The notes beneath the pieces are model-generated. The model did not search any database and was not told the origin of the DNA. It was given only the letters and a program-made list of their open reading frames with translations. A stretch of 64,000 bases of DNA from Nitrososphaerota archaeon (GTDB taxonomy: Archaea > Thermoproteota > Nitrososphaeria > Nitrososphaerales > Nitrosopumilaceae), in NCBI GenBank assembly GCA_021325595.1, contig JAJPGX010000013.1, forward strand, positions 22,786 through 86,785. Reading direction: 5' to 3'. This document shows positions 1-7,662 of this stretch, one piece after another (the first letter of the stretch is position 1; every line of letters begins with the position of its first letter). The position numbers and the translations under genes are program-made.

Positions 1-142
1 CTGTTTCGTTTATTGCAAATCCTTTCTTTACATCAATATCTTTGAAAACCATGATTAGCTCTACTGCTTGTTTGAACTTTCGTTGTTTTGTACCCTTTCT
101 GGCTTCTGCTATCATAGTAGCTAATTGGGACTCGTTAACCAT
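1..142 (-). CDS. rpl1: Ribosomal protein L1 (uL1), N-terminal fragment cut by window edge
   Basis: The reverse strand reads from an ATG at 142-140 to the window edge without a stop, giving about 47 residues. They begin MVNESQLATMIAEA and continue with KFKQAVELI and FKDIDVKKG, which matches the start of archaeal L1. L1 binds 23S rRNA at the L1 stalk and in archaea can also repress its own mRNA. L1 usually follows L11 directly; here a plus-strand Lrp gene separates the two. The rest of the gene lies outside the window. Confidence 0.85.
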   Translation of the reverse strand, partial: MVNESQLATMIAEARKGTKQRKFKQAVELIMVFKDIDVKKGFAINET

Positions 143-307
143 TACGAATGGCTTTCGAAATGCCTATTTAAAATCGTTTAGCGTCTGGTCTTCTCAAGAA
201 GCAATGATTTGTAAAAATCGCATCTTACGTAATTATTGTTGTAAGAAGATTGCATTTGTTGAAAAGAACTTACATTTATTAAATCGAAATAAAAACAAGT
301 CGCCAAG

Positions 308-766
308 TTGCACAAATTTGATGAATTAGACATGAAAATTATTACTGAACTTGCACGAGATGGCAATGTTTCTGTTCCAAACCTGTCAAAAAAACTCGGA
401 ATAAACACATCTGTATTATACAGTAGAATTAAACGACTAATCAAGAAGAAACTCATTAAGAAATTTACCATTGTAGTAGATGAATCATTAATAGGTATAG
501 GAGTTCGTGCAACCATGGGGATTAACAGAGATCCTAAACTGAAAGACCAAATTCATAAGGCACTCATGAAGACTCCTGAGGTGGTTGATATGTCAGAAGT
601 AACAGGTAGATTTGACATGTTAATTACGCTTAGAGCGCAAAATCTTGAGGAATTACATACCGTAGCAATAGAAAAAATTGGCAAGATAGAAGGAATTCAA
701 AACACTGAGACTTTTGTAGAACTACAAAGAACAGACAAAGATCCAGTATATTCTGCAACAGAATAA
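308..766 (+). CDS. Lrp/AsnC-family transcriptional regulator
   Basis: The 152-residue product has the two-part build of the Lrp/AsnC (FFRP) family. Residues 5-55 form the helix-turn-helix (DELDMKIITELARDGN, then SVPNLSKKLGIN), and residues 65-140 form an alpha-beta RAM ligand/oligomerisation domain. Such proteins bind DNA as dimers or octamers and often sense amino acids. The start is TTG at 308; an internal ATG at 332 would remove most of the first helix. It lies convergent to L11, one base away, and upstream of L1 on the other strand. Targets cannot be read from sequence. Confidence 0.85.
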   Translation: MHKFDELDMKIITELARDGNVSVPNLSKKLGINTSVLYSRIKRLIKKKLIKKFTIVVDESLIGIGVRATMGINRDPKLKDQIHKALMKTPEVVDMSEVTGRFDMLITLRAQNLEELHTVAIEKIGKIEGIQNTETFVELQRTDKDPVYSATE

Positions 767-767
767 T

Positions 768-1250
768 TTACTTGAATTTATCGTCCCACTTGCCAGACTC
801 TAAATCTTTCGTTGCCTCTTTTGGATTCTTTCCATCTACTTTGATTCCTAATGTGAGACATGTTCCTATAACCTCTTTTGTTGCAGAGCGTACACTCATT
901 GCATATGATGAATCAATTTTCAATTTTGCTACCTTCACTGCAGAATCAATTGTTATGTCTCCAACCCATGTAGCACCTGATGTTCCAGATCCTTTTTGCA
1001 ATCCTGCCTCCTTTAGAATTAATGCTGCAGCAGATGGAATACCTACCTCCACTGTCCATTGTTTTGATTTCTTGTCTACTGATACCGTGACAGGAACTTT
1101 CATACCGTCAAAGTCTTTTGTTTTTTCATTGATCGCATTGACAATTTGCAAGATGTTTACACCAAGAGGTCCCAAAGTTGGTCCAAGTGGTGGTCCTGCG
1201 TTTGCTTGACCTCCTGTTACAAGCGCCGAAACAGTTTGAAGATCTGCCAT
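768..1250 (-). CDS. rpl11: Ribosomal protein L11 (uL11)
   Basis: The 160-residue protein begins MADLQTVSALVTGGQANAGP and carries the PPLGPTLGPLGVN motif typical of L11. L11 binds the GTPase-associated region of 23S rRNA and, with the L10/L12 stalk, takes part in factor-dependent GTP hydrolysis. It is the third gene of a minus-strand secE-spt5-L11 operon, 37 bases after spt5, the usual archaeal order. The stop meets the convergent Lrp gene with one base between them. Confidence 0.95.
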   Translation of the reverse strand: MADLQTVSALVTGGQANAGPPLGPTLGPLGVNILQIVNAINEKTKDFDGMKVPVTVSVDKKSKQWTVEVGIPSAAALILKEAGLQKGSGTSGATWVGDITIDSAVKVAKLKIDSSYAMSVRSATKEVIGTCLTLGIKVDGKNPKEATKDLESGKWDDKFK

Positions 1251-1287
1251 GATTTTCTTTCCCTCTTTACTGTAAATTTAATCCTTG

Positions 1288-1743
1288 CTACGCGGTAGAA
1301 GGTTTGAGATAATTTGCATCTACAGTAACAGGAAGTTGATATGGGGCATCAAGTAGGATTACTGTTGCCTCTTCTTTATCATGATCAATTCTGGTAATTG
1401 TTGCTTTCATTCCCTTGAATGGACCGCCAATAATTTCTACCACTTGGTCCTGTTTGAGTTCTGATACTGTGGATTTCTTTACTAGATAACCTTCAATGTC
1501 TTTGAATTGCAATTCCCCTCTTAGTTGACCTCTGATGTGTCTTATTCCTTGTAATGCATCAAAGGCTGCGTTTGCATCTATCGCTTCAACTACTACATAA
1601 CCCTTGAGATTTTCCAAAAGCAAAACAGACTGGAGGTTTATTTTCTTTAGTTTAATTCTGTTTTCAAGTAGACCCATTACCACCTTTTCTTGCCCACCAG
1701 TAGTTCTTACTGCAAAAAAATGTGATTTTATTTCCTGCGTCAT
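1288..1743 (-). CDS. spt5: Transcription elongation factor Spt5 (NusG family)
   Basis: The 151-residue product has an N-terminal NGN domain (residues about 8-90, FFAVRTTGGQEKVV) and a C-terminal KOW domain (residues about 95-145, with IIGGPFKGMKATI). Archaeal Spt5 pairs with Spt4, closes the RNA polymerase clamp over the cleft and promotes processive elongation. It follows secE with one base between the genes, the conserved secE-nusG-L11 order also found in bacteria. No Spt4 gene is in the window. Confidence 0.95.
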   Translation of the reverse strand: MTQEIKSHFFAVRTTGGQEKVVMGLLENRIKLKKINLQSVLLLENLKGYVVVEAIDANAAFDALQGIRHIRGQLRGELQFKDIEGYLVKKSTVSELKQDQVVEIIGGPFKGMKATITRIDHDKEEATVILLDAPYQLPVTVDANYLKPSTA

Positions 1744-1744
1744 T

Positions 1745-1930
1745 TTATCTATGTCCTAAATTAATAACGGCAAAAGTAAACTGAATTATAAATCCAATAC
1801 CACCCACTGTGGCCATGCCCAAAAGTACCAATCTCAAATGTTGTGTATAGTCATCCTTGTCTGACTTTTTGGCAAGCTTTATGGTGTTTGCCATGTCTTT
1901 TAGCATCTGTCTTGGATTAAAGTTAACCAT
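1745..1930 (-). CDS. secE: Preprotein translocase subunit SecE (Sec61 gamma)
   Basis: This 61-residue protein has a positively charged amphipathic N-terminal half and a single membrane helix near residues 34-58 (LVLLGMATVGGIGFIIQF), the layout of SecE/Sss1. SecE clamps SecY halves together in the membrane protein-conducting channel. It is the first gene of the secE-spt5-L11 operon. The intergenic space 1931-2033 is AT-rich and should hold divergent promoters for this operon and the reductase gene on the other strand. SecY is encoded at 15340-16779. Confidence 0.9.
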   Translation of the reverse strand: MVNFNPRQMLKDMANTIKLAKKSDKDDYTQHLRLVLLGMATVGGIGFIIQFTFAVINLGHR

Positions 1931-2033
1931 TGCAGAACATTCCTAAAGTGTACTTATAATTCTTATTTTGCCTATTTAGCAAATTTTGTGCTTTATTTAA
2001 CACATCGACTGAAATTGTACCAATTTCTTAATA

Positions 2034-3125
2034 TTGCCAACTAAGACCAAAATTTCTGTGAAGGCCTTGGTTTACGAGGAATATGCAAAGAATGATGATT
2101 TTTCAAAGATTTTAAAGATAAAAGACATACCAGAACCAAAACCAAAATCAAATGAGATAGTTTTCAAAGTACATGTTGCAGGACTGAATTATGATGATAT
2201 CTGGGGAATGCGTGGAAAACCAATCGAGGTTCCAATGCCGCATGTTTCCGGAACTGATGCAGCAGGAGAAGTTGTTGCAGTAGGAGAAGATATAACCACA
2301 TTAAAAGTAGGTGACAGAGTTGTTTCACATGGAAATCTTTCTTGCAGAGTTTGTAGGGATTGTACAGATGGTAGAGAGTTTGATTGCAGGTATAGGAAGA
2401 TTTGGGGATTTCAAACAGGACCATTGTGGGGTGGATATTGTGAATATGCTCATCTTCCCGAAGTAAATGTTGCAAAGATTCCAGATAATGTAAGCTATGA
2501 ACAAGCCGCAGCTGCATCTATGGTACTTGTAACATCATGGCACATGCTTGTTGGACGTGCAAGAATCAAACCTGGACAAACAGTGCTTATCATGGGGGGA
2601 GGTTCAGGCATTGGAACATTTGGAATTCAAATTGCAAAGTTGTATGGTTGCGATGTCATTACAACTGCAAGTCCAAACAAACTTGATGAGTGTATAAACC
2701 TAGGAGCTGATTTTGCTGTAGATCATAGAAAGGAAGATTGGAACAAAGAGGTGTTTGCAATAACAAAAGAACTTGCAAAAAAGAAGGACGCGAGACCAGG
2801 CGTTGATGTAATCTTTGAGCACATAGGAGGTTCTCATTGGAACAAGGAGCTAACTCTTCTCAAATATGGTGCAACCATAGTCACAACTGGAGCCACTACG
2901 GGATATGAAGTAAATACTGATCTTAGACATATCTTTTTCAAAGGAACAAACATCTTGGGTGTTACTCAAGGAACAAGAAAAGAACTGGAGGATGGGTTAT
3001 TTTGGATGTCTAAAGGAAAAATAAAGTCTATCATAGACTCTACATACACTTTTGAAAATGCTGCCAAGGCGCACACCAAGATGCTGAAAGGAAATGTCTT
3101 TGGAAAAATTTTGATGAAGCCATAG
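2034..3125 (+). CDS. Zinc-type alcohol dehydrogenase family (MDR) NAD(P)H-dependent reductase
   Basis: The 363-residue protein is a medium-chain dehydrogenase/reductase. An N-terminal GroES-like domain is followed by a Rossmann domain with the dinucleotide motif GGGSGIGTFGIQIA near residues 186-200. The four structural-zinc cysteines are present as C-x2-C-x2-C-x7-C (SCRVCRDCTDGREFDC). The position that is normally the catalytic-zinc cysteine reads GLNYDDIW, with Asn instead of Cys. That pattern is seen in enoyl/acryloyl-CoA reductase and crotonyl-CoA reductase relatives, not in true alcohol dehydrogenases. The start used is TTG at 2034. The substrate is unknown; acryloyl-CoA reduction is an inference. 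Confidence 0.8.
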   Translation: MPTKTKISVKALVYEEYAKNDDFSKILKIKDIPEPKPKSNEIVFKVHVAGLNYDDIWGMRGKPIEVPMPHVSGTDAAGEVVAVGEDITTLKVGDRVVSHGNLSCRVCRDCTDGREFDCRYRKIWGFQTGPLWGGYCEYAHLPEVNVAKIPDNVSYEQAAAASMVLVTSWHMLVGRARIKPGQTVLIMGGGSGIGTFGIQIAKLYGCDVITTASPNKLDECINLGADFAVDHRKEDWNKEVFAITKELAKKKDARPGVDVIFEHIGGSHWNKELTLLKYGATIVTTGATTGYEVNTDLRHIFFKGTNILGVTQGTRKELEDGLFWMSKGKIKSIIDSTYTFENAAKAHTKMLKGNVFGKILMKP

Positions 3126-3182
3126 TTTTATTTTCCAAACAAAAAGGAAAATAGGAAAATCCTGATCTGGATAAATCAGATT

Positions 3183-3193
3183 ATTTTATATCT
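3183..3193 (+). promoter_or_regulatory. TATA-like box of the Ni/Co permease gene
   Basis: The AT stretch attttatatct is centred about 27 bases before the GTG at 3215, the spacing expected for a leaderless archaeal transcript. It supports GTG as the start. Confidence 0.5.
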
Positions 3194-3214
3194 TAGTATT
3201 TTTAGGATTCAACT

Positions 3215-3988
3215 GTGCAAGAAATCTGGGCGTTTATTGCAATTTCTATCCCAACAATGATTTTTCTTGGCATACGTCATGCACTTGACGTTGATCACAT
3301 AACGGCAATAGACAATCTTGTACGATTGCATAATTCTGTAAAAAAATCTCGATGGGTAGGTACTGGGTTTAGTACAGGTCACATGGTGTCAGTTCTAGCA
3401 GAAATGATTTTCATAATTTATGTAATTGGTAGCATAACAAATGCAAATAACCTCGCATTTTGGGGTGGCGTGATTGGAGCTGTTGCTCTAGGTTTTATTG
3501 GGGCACTCAACATCTATTCGATGAAAAAATGGGGAAAGAGCGGCTCTGCAATACTTGCTAGTAAAATTCTAAACAAGACAGGGTTCTTGGGTCCTGTTGG
3601 TTCTGCACTAGTTACTGGATTAGTTTTTGGTCTTGGTTTTGATACTGCTACGCAAATTTCTGCCATAACTTTGTCTGTCGTAGCTTCTGCCACTACTGGA
3701 GTTCAGACAGCTTTGGTTCTGGCTGGATTCTTTGCACTGGGAATGATTCCAGTTGATACTTTTGATAGTGTTATACTGCGTTCTACGTTTTCAAAGATAC
3801 TTCATGCCAAAGGTTTTCGTTACATGTCATATGCTCTAAGTGGAACAGCTTTGATAGTTGCTTCTACTGTATCTTATGAAATGCTGACTAGCTCAGAAAT
3901 AATCCCAAAGATAACAGGTCCTGTCTTAGCAGTTGCAATAATTTCAACATCTTTTGCATATTCTTTTGCCATAAGAAAAAAAGTCTGA
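3215..3988 (+). CDS. Nickel/cobalt permease, NiCoT (HoxN/NixA) family
   Basis: The 257-residue integral membrane protein shows the NiCoT signature H-x4-D-H in GIRHALDVDHITAIDN (residues about 20-36) and a second family motif in LGFDTATQI (near residue 140). About seven membrane helices are visible. The family imports Ni2+ or Co2+ at high affinity. In this lineage the metal could serve cobalamin synthesis or, where present, urease; neither pathway is in the window. Translation starts at GTG 3215. Confidence 0.9.
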   Translation: MQEIWAFIAISIPTMIFLGIRHALDVDHITAIDNLVRLHNSVKKSRWVGTGFSTGHMVSVLAEMIFIIYVIGSITNANNLAFWGGVIGAVALGFIGALNIYSMKKWGKSGSAILASKILNKTGFLGPVGSALVTGLVFGLGFDTATQISAITLSVVASATTGVQTALVLAGFFALGMIPVDTFDSVILRSTFSKILHAKGFRYMSYALSGTALIVASTVSYEMLTSSEIIPKITGPVLAVAIISTSFAYSFAIRKKV

Positions 3989-4047
3989 ATATATTACATG
4001 AATTACAAACAATTTAGTTTATTTTACCAGTAACGAATTCTTATGTT

Positions 4048-4824
4048 ATGCAGCTACTTGTAGCATACCGGTCTGATCCTGCTGGATTTAACATGGCGTC
4101 TTACATATTACAACAACTAACAAAAGAAGGAGACGTCTATCGAGGCGAAAAATTTGATCTTGTGATTATACCTACACCTGCAATTTCTGCAGACTGGCTA
4201 GAAGAAAAATATCACTATGATGGCTATGTCTTTTTATCAAAGCACGCCTCTGAGAGCGGAGATCTAGCCTTGACATGCCATAGTACGGGTAACTTTGGTG
4301 ATGCAAAGTTTGGCGGAAACTCAAATCAGGTAGCAATTCCCCATCCACATCTACAAAAATCATACATGAAACACTTGTGGTATAAGAAAAACTCTTTTTC
4401 AAAATTTGATATTACAATAGAAGCCACTCATCATGGTCCTACTGCCTTGAGCAAACCCACGCTTTTCATAGAAATTGGCACCACGGAAAAAGAATGGAAT
4501 GACAAACAACTATGTGAGCAAGTAGCCAAAATCGTAGTTGAAGAAATGTCCAAACAACCAACAAAAAATAAAGTAGCAATTTGTTTTGGCGGTACTCATT
4601 ATCCTGATAAATTCAACAAAGAATTACTACAAGGAGACTTTGCACTTGGTACTGTTATTCCAAAACATGCACTTGATATTTTGGATCAAACACTATTTGA
4701 TCATATTATATCACGAAACACTGAAGCAAAAGCAGCACTGGTAGACTGGAGTGGACTTGGAAAAAACAAACAAAAGGTAATTGATCTTATTAGTAGGACT
4801 TCACTTGAAATAGTAAAGATATGA
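4048..4824 (+). CDS. dtdA: D-aminoacyl-tRNA deacylase DTD2 (GEK1 family)
   Basis: The 258-residue protein matches the archaeal/plant DtdA (DTD2) family. Segments include AYRSDPAGFNMASYI at the N-terminus, FLSKHASESGDLALTCH, a glycine-rich GNFGDAKFGGN, IEATHHGPTAL and CFGGTHYP. It frees tRNAs mischarged with D-amino acids or aldehyde-modified aminoacyl adducts in the cytoplasm. A TATA-like stretch at 4014-4024 sits about 28 bases before the ATG. Its last four bases overlap the next gene (ATGA), so the two are translationally coupled. Confidence 0.93.
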   Translation: MQLLVAYRSDPAGFNMASYILQQLTKEGDVYRGEKFDLVIIPTPAISADWLEEKYHYDGYVFLSKHASESGDLALTCHSTGNFGDAKFGGNSNQVAIPHPHLQKSYMKHLWYKKNSFSKFDITIEATHHGPTALSKPTLFIEIGTTEKEWNDKQLCEQVAKIVVEEMSKQPTKNKVAICFGGTHYPDKFNKELLQGDFALGTVIPKHALDILDQTLFDHIISRNTEAKAALVDWSGLGKNKQKVIDLISRTSLEIVKI

Positions 4825-5117
4825 ACCTGGAACAAAGAGTCTATAAGAAACTTCTTGAAGTACCAAAGGGAAAAGTAACAACATACGGTGAACTTGCAAG
4901 AGCAGTTGGTCTCAAAAATGGGCAGCGTGTCATTGGTAGGATAATGAACAAAAACCCATATCCTGTAGTGATACCATGCCATAGGGTCATACTTTCTGAT
5001 GGAACAATTGGTGGATATGCCTGGGGCGAGAAAGTAAAAACAAAAATGCTTTCACAAGAAGGAGTCAAGATTTCAAATGGAAAAATTCTTGACCAAAAAA
5101 TAATTTACAGATTCTGA
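4821..5117 (+). CDS. ogt: Methylated-DNA--protein-cysteine methyltransferase, DNA-binding domain only
   Basis: At 98 residues this is only the C-terminal winged-helix domain of the O6-alkylguanine-DNA alkyltransferase family. The acceptor motif is complete (VIPCHRVILSDGTIGGY), so the alkyl-accepting cysteine is present, unlike in alkyltransferase-like proteins where it is replaced. The usual N-terminal domain is missing. It either repairs alkylated guanine alone or flags lesions. It overlaps dtdA by four bases; both genes deal with chemical damage, of tRNA and DNA respectively. Confidence 0.85.
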   Translation: MNLEQRVYKKLLEVPKGKVTTYGELARAVGLKNGQRVIGRIMNKNPYPVVIPCHRVILSDGTIGGYAWGEKVKTKMLSQEGVKISNGKILDQKIIYRF

Positions 5118-5119
5118 TT

Positions 5120-5569
5120 TTATTTCTTGGCTTGTACTTCAGAAATCAAGGTACGTAAGTGTGCCAAGTTTCTTACTTGGTTGCCACTTACTTGTTTGTA
5201 GAGATTCCAATAATTCTTATTTGTAATCTCTTTTCTAGACTTTGAGACTTTGAGTTGGTGTCTCATCGATCTTATCTTGGTAACATAAACTTCTTTCTTG
5301 CCTATTCTTGCACCTTTTCTTCCCTTCTTTGAACCTTGTTTGGTTCCTCGTTTTCTCCTCTGAGTCTTTTTGAAAAATGATCTTCCTGTTGATGTTCCCT
5401 TGATTGGTTTTACTTGTATGGTTCCTGCCGTTATCAAACTTCGTATGTTTTGACGTGTAATTGCATCAGCTACATCATCTAGATATTCTGGATCAAATTT
5501 TATTCTGTCCATTCCTACTCCTAGGATTCTGGATACAAGCTTACGTTTTGTTTTAAGATTTACTACCAC
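5120..5569 (-). CDS. rpl19e: Ribosomal protein L19e (eL19)
   Basis: The 149-residue basic protein begins VVNLKTKRKLVSRILGVG and has the long C-terminal helix rich in Lys and Arg (TQRRKRGTKQGSKKGRKGAR), as in archaeal L19e of the same length. It is a 50S protein that forms an inter-subunit bridge. Its start overlaps the end of L32e by 17 bases. In most archaea L32e-L19e lie inside the spc operon before L18; here the pair stands alone on the minus strand, about 7.4 kb from L18. Confidence 0.95.
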   Translation of the reverse strand: MVVNLKTKRKLVSRILGVGMDRIKFDPEYLDDVADAITRQNIRSLITAGTIQVKPIKGTSTGRSFFKKTQRRKRGTKQGSKKGRKGARIGKKEVYVTKIRSMRHQLKVSKSRKEITNKNYWNLYKQVSGNQVRNLAHLRTLISEVQAKK

Positions 5570-5960
5570 TTGTTGACACCCTCGCGTTGAATACTTTAAA
5601 GTTCATCTCTTTTGCTTTGGTAATGATCTCGAGTCTCTTTTTCTTTCCTACTCCGTGGCCAAACCTGATGCCATCTTTCTTAGGATCAAGCTTTTGCAAA
5701 TCTTTCAAATTAAAAACTAGATTATCCGTAAATCCTGATGGGTGCAAACCTTTTGCGATCTTTGGAGTTCCATACCCTATTTTAACTAGGGCTGGCCAAC
5801 CTTTCTTTTGTTTTCTTTGATGGTTGTCAATTCCCTTTGGTTTTCTCCAGTTCTCTGCAAGTCTTACATATCTCCAGCTCTCTTGCCTGACAAAGGTTGG
5901 TCTGCGATCAGATACCTTTTTTCTAAGTTCTAGAGCTTCTTTGTTGATAGGCATGTACAA
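5553..5960 (-). CDS. rpl32e: Ribosomal protein L32e (eL32)
   Basis: The 135-residue product contains PTFVRQESWRYVRL, NWRKPKGIDNHQR and VKIGYGTPKIAKGLHPSG, the conserved core of archaeal L32e. It is a structural 50S protein. A second in-frame ATG at 5954 could be the true start (MPINKEALELRK). It is the first gene of the L32e-L19e pair, with the intergenic stretch up to 6055 giving divergent promoters shared with pckA. Confidence 0.95.
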   Translation of the reverse strand: MYMPINKEALELRKKVSDRRPTFVRQESWRYVRLAENWRKPKGIDNHQRKQKKGWPALVKIGYGTPKIAKGLHPSGFTDNLVFNLKDLQKLDPKKDGIRFGHGVGKKKRLEIITKAKEMNFKVFNARVSTSGSKS

Positions 5961-6055
5961 GTTTCTGCTTGAATTTTACAATAAATACGTTTCTTGGAAT
6001 GGTAGAAGTTGATCCGAAGAGATAATAAGGAATTTCAGAGGAACCGATTTATCCG

Positions 6056-7660
6056 ATGATAGAGGATTTGGAGCCAGCCAGCATTCGTCTAGTCATATCT
6101 CAATTAGAGCAAATGGGATTAAGGCCAAAGGAGATTAGGAGGAATGAACAAGTTGAGAATCTCATAAAGATTATACTAGATAAAAATGAGGCAACTCTTA
6201 CTGCAAATGGTGCAGTAGTAGTAAAAACAGGCAAGTATACTGGAAGATCTCCAGATGATAGATTCATTGTAGATGATGAACAGACACATGGTTCAGTAGA
6301 CTGGGGAAAGATAAATCACCCATTTCCAAATGACAAATTCGATAAAATTTTTGAAAGAATGAAAAAACATATTGATGGAAAAGAAATTTACATCTTTGAT
6401 GGTTTTGTTGGTGCTGATCCAGAACACCGATTGCCAATCAGAATCATCACTGATCATGCATGGCAAAGCTTGTTTGTAAGACAATTATTCATAAGACCTA
6501 CAAGACAGGAACTTGAAAACCACAAACCTGAATATATTCTAATATCTTTAAACGATTTCAAGGCAGTTCCAGAAATTGATGGAACACGTACTGATGCCTT
6601 CATTCTTCTAAACTATACAAAAAAGATTGTCTTAATTGGGACCACGCCGTATGCAGGTGAAATTAAAAAAGCAATGTTTTCAGTTATGAATTACACGTTA
6701 CCATCAAAAGGTGTCTTTCCAATGCACTGCTCTGCTAACATTGGAAAAAGTGGGGATACTGCACTATTCTTTGGTCTGTCTGGAACAGGAAAGACAACAC
6801 TTTCTGCAGACTCAAATCGTAGATTGATTGGAGATGATGAACATGGATGGTCAGACAGAGGAGTCTTTAATTTCGAAGGAGGATGTTATGCTAAATGCAT
6901 TAATCTTAACAAAGAAGCAGAACCACAAATCTGGGACGCAATCAGATCTGGAACTGTCCTTGAAAACGTTGTAATTGACAAAAAAACATCGCTACCAGAT
7001 TTTAATGATGGTAGTATTACAGAAAATACAAGAGCTGCATATCCTCTTGATTATATTCCAGGTGCAGTAATTCCAAGTCTTGGAGGTAACCCTCAAGTCA
7101 TTATCTTTCTAACTGCAGATGCCTTTGGTGTTCTACCTCCTGTTGCAAGACTAACAAAAGAAGGAGCAATGTATCATTTTATGTCAGGATACACAAGTAA
7201 GCTTGCAGGAACTGAGCGAGGAATTACAGAACCAAGAGCAACTTTTTCAGAATGTTTTGGTGCTCCCTTTATGTCTAGACACGCTTCTGTTTATGCAAAG
7301 TTACTTGGAGAAAAAATCACAAAACACAACACAATAGTATATTTGATCAATACTGGTTGGTCAGGAGGTCCATACGGCATTGGAAAGAGAATGAATATTA
7401 CATACACAAGAAAGATGGTTACTGCAGCTCTTTCTGGAGAACTTGACAAGGTGGAATATAGACATGATGACTTGTTTAATCTGGATGTTCCGATGTCATG
7501 CCCAGGCGTTCCGCCAGAGGTGCTGAACCCAAGAAATACTTGGACTGATAAAGAAGGATATGATCAGTCTGCAAAGAGGCTTGCTCAGATGTTTGTAGAG
7601 AACTTTAAAAAGTTTGGAAATGTTTCAAGCGAGATAAAAAACGCCGGACCTAAAATCTAG
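6056..7660 (+). CDS. pckA: Phosphoenolpyruvate carboxykinase (ATP)
   Basis: The 534-residue protein is an ATP-type PEPCK. It has the kinase-1a P-loop GLSGTGKTTLSAD, the metal-binding GDDEHGW, and conserved segments such as GKYTGRSPDDRFIV and NTGWSGGPYG. It converts oxaloacetate and ATP to phosphoenolpyruvate, CO2 and ADP, linking the 3-hydroxypropionate/4-hydroxybutyrate cycle and the TCA intermediates to gluconeogenesis. A TATA-like gataataag lies at 6021-6029, about 31 bases before the ATG. The full family length is present. Confidence 0.96.
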   Translation: MIEDLEPASIRLVISQLEQMGLRPKEIRRNEQVENLIKIILDKNEATLTANGAVVVKTGKYTGRSPDDRFIVDDEQTHGSVDWGKINHPFPNDKFDKIFERMKKHIDGKEIYIFDGFVGADPEHRLPIRIITDHAWQSLFVRQLFIRPTRQELENHKPEYILISLNDFKAVPEIDGTRTDAFILLNYTKKIVLIGTTPYAGEIKKAMFSVMNYTLPSKGVFPMHCSANIGKSGDTALFFGLSGTGKTTLSADSNRRLIGDDEHGWSDRGVFNFEGGCYAKCINLNKEAEPQIWDAIRSGTVLENVVIDKKTSLPDFNDGSITENTRAAYPLDYIPGAVIPSLGGNPQVIIFLTADAFGVLPPVARLTKEGAMYHFMSGYTSKLAGTERGITEPRATFSECFGAPFMSRHASVYAKLLGEKITKHNTIVYLINTGWSGGPYGIGKRMNITYTRKMVTAALSGELDKVEYRHDDLFNLDVPMSCPGVPPEVLNPRNTWTDKEGYDQSAKRLAQMFVENFKKFGNVSSEIKNAGPKI

Positions 7661-7662
7661 TC

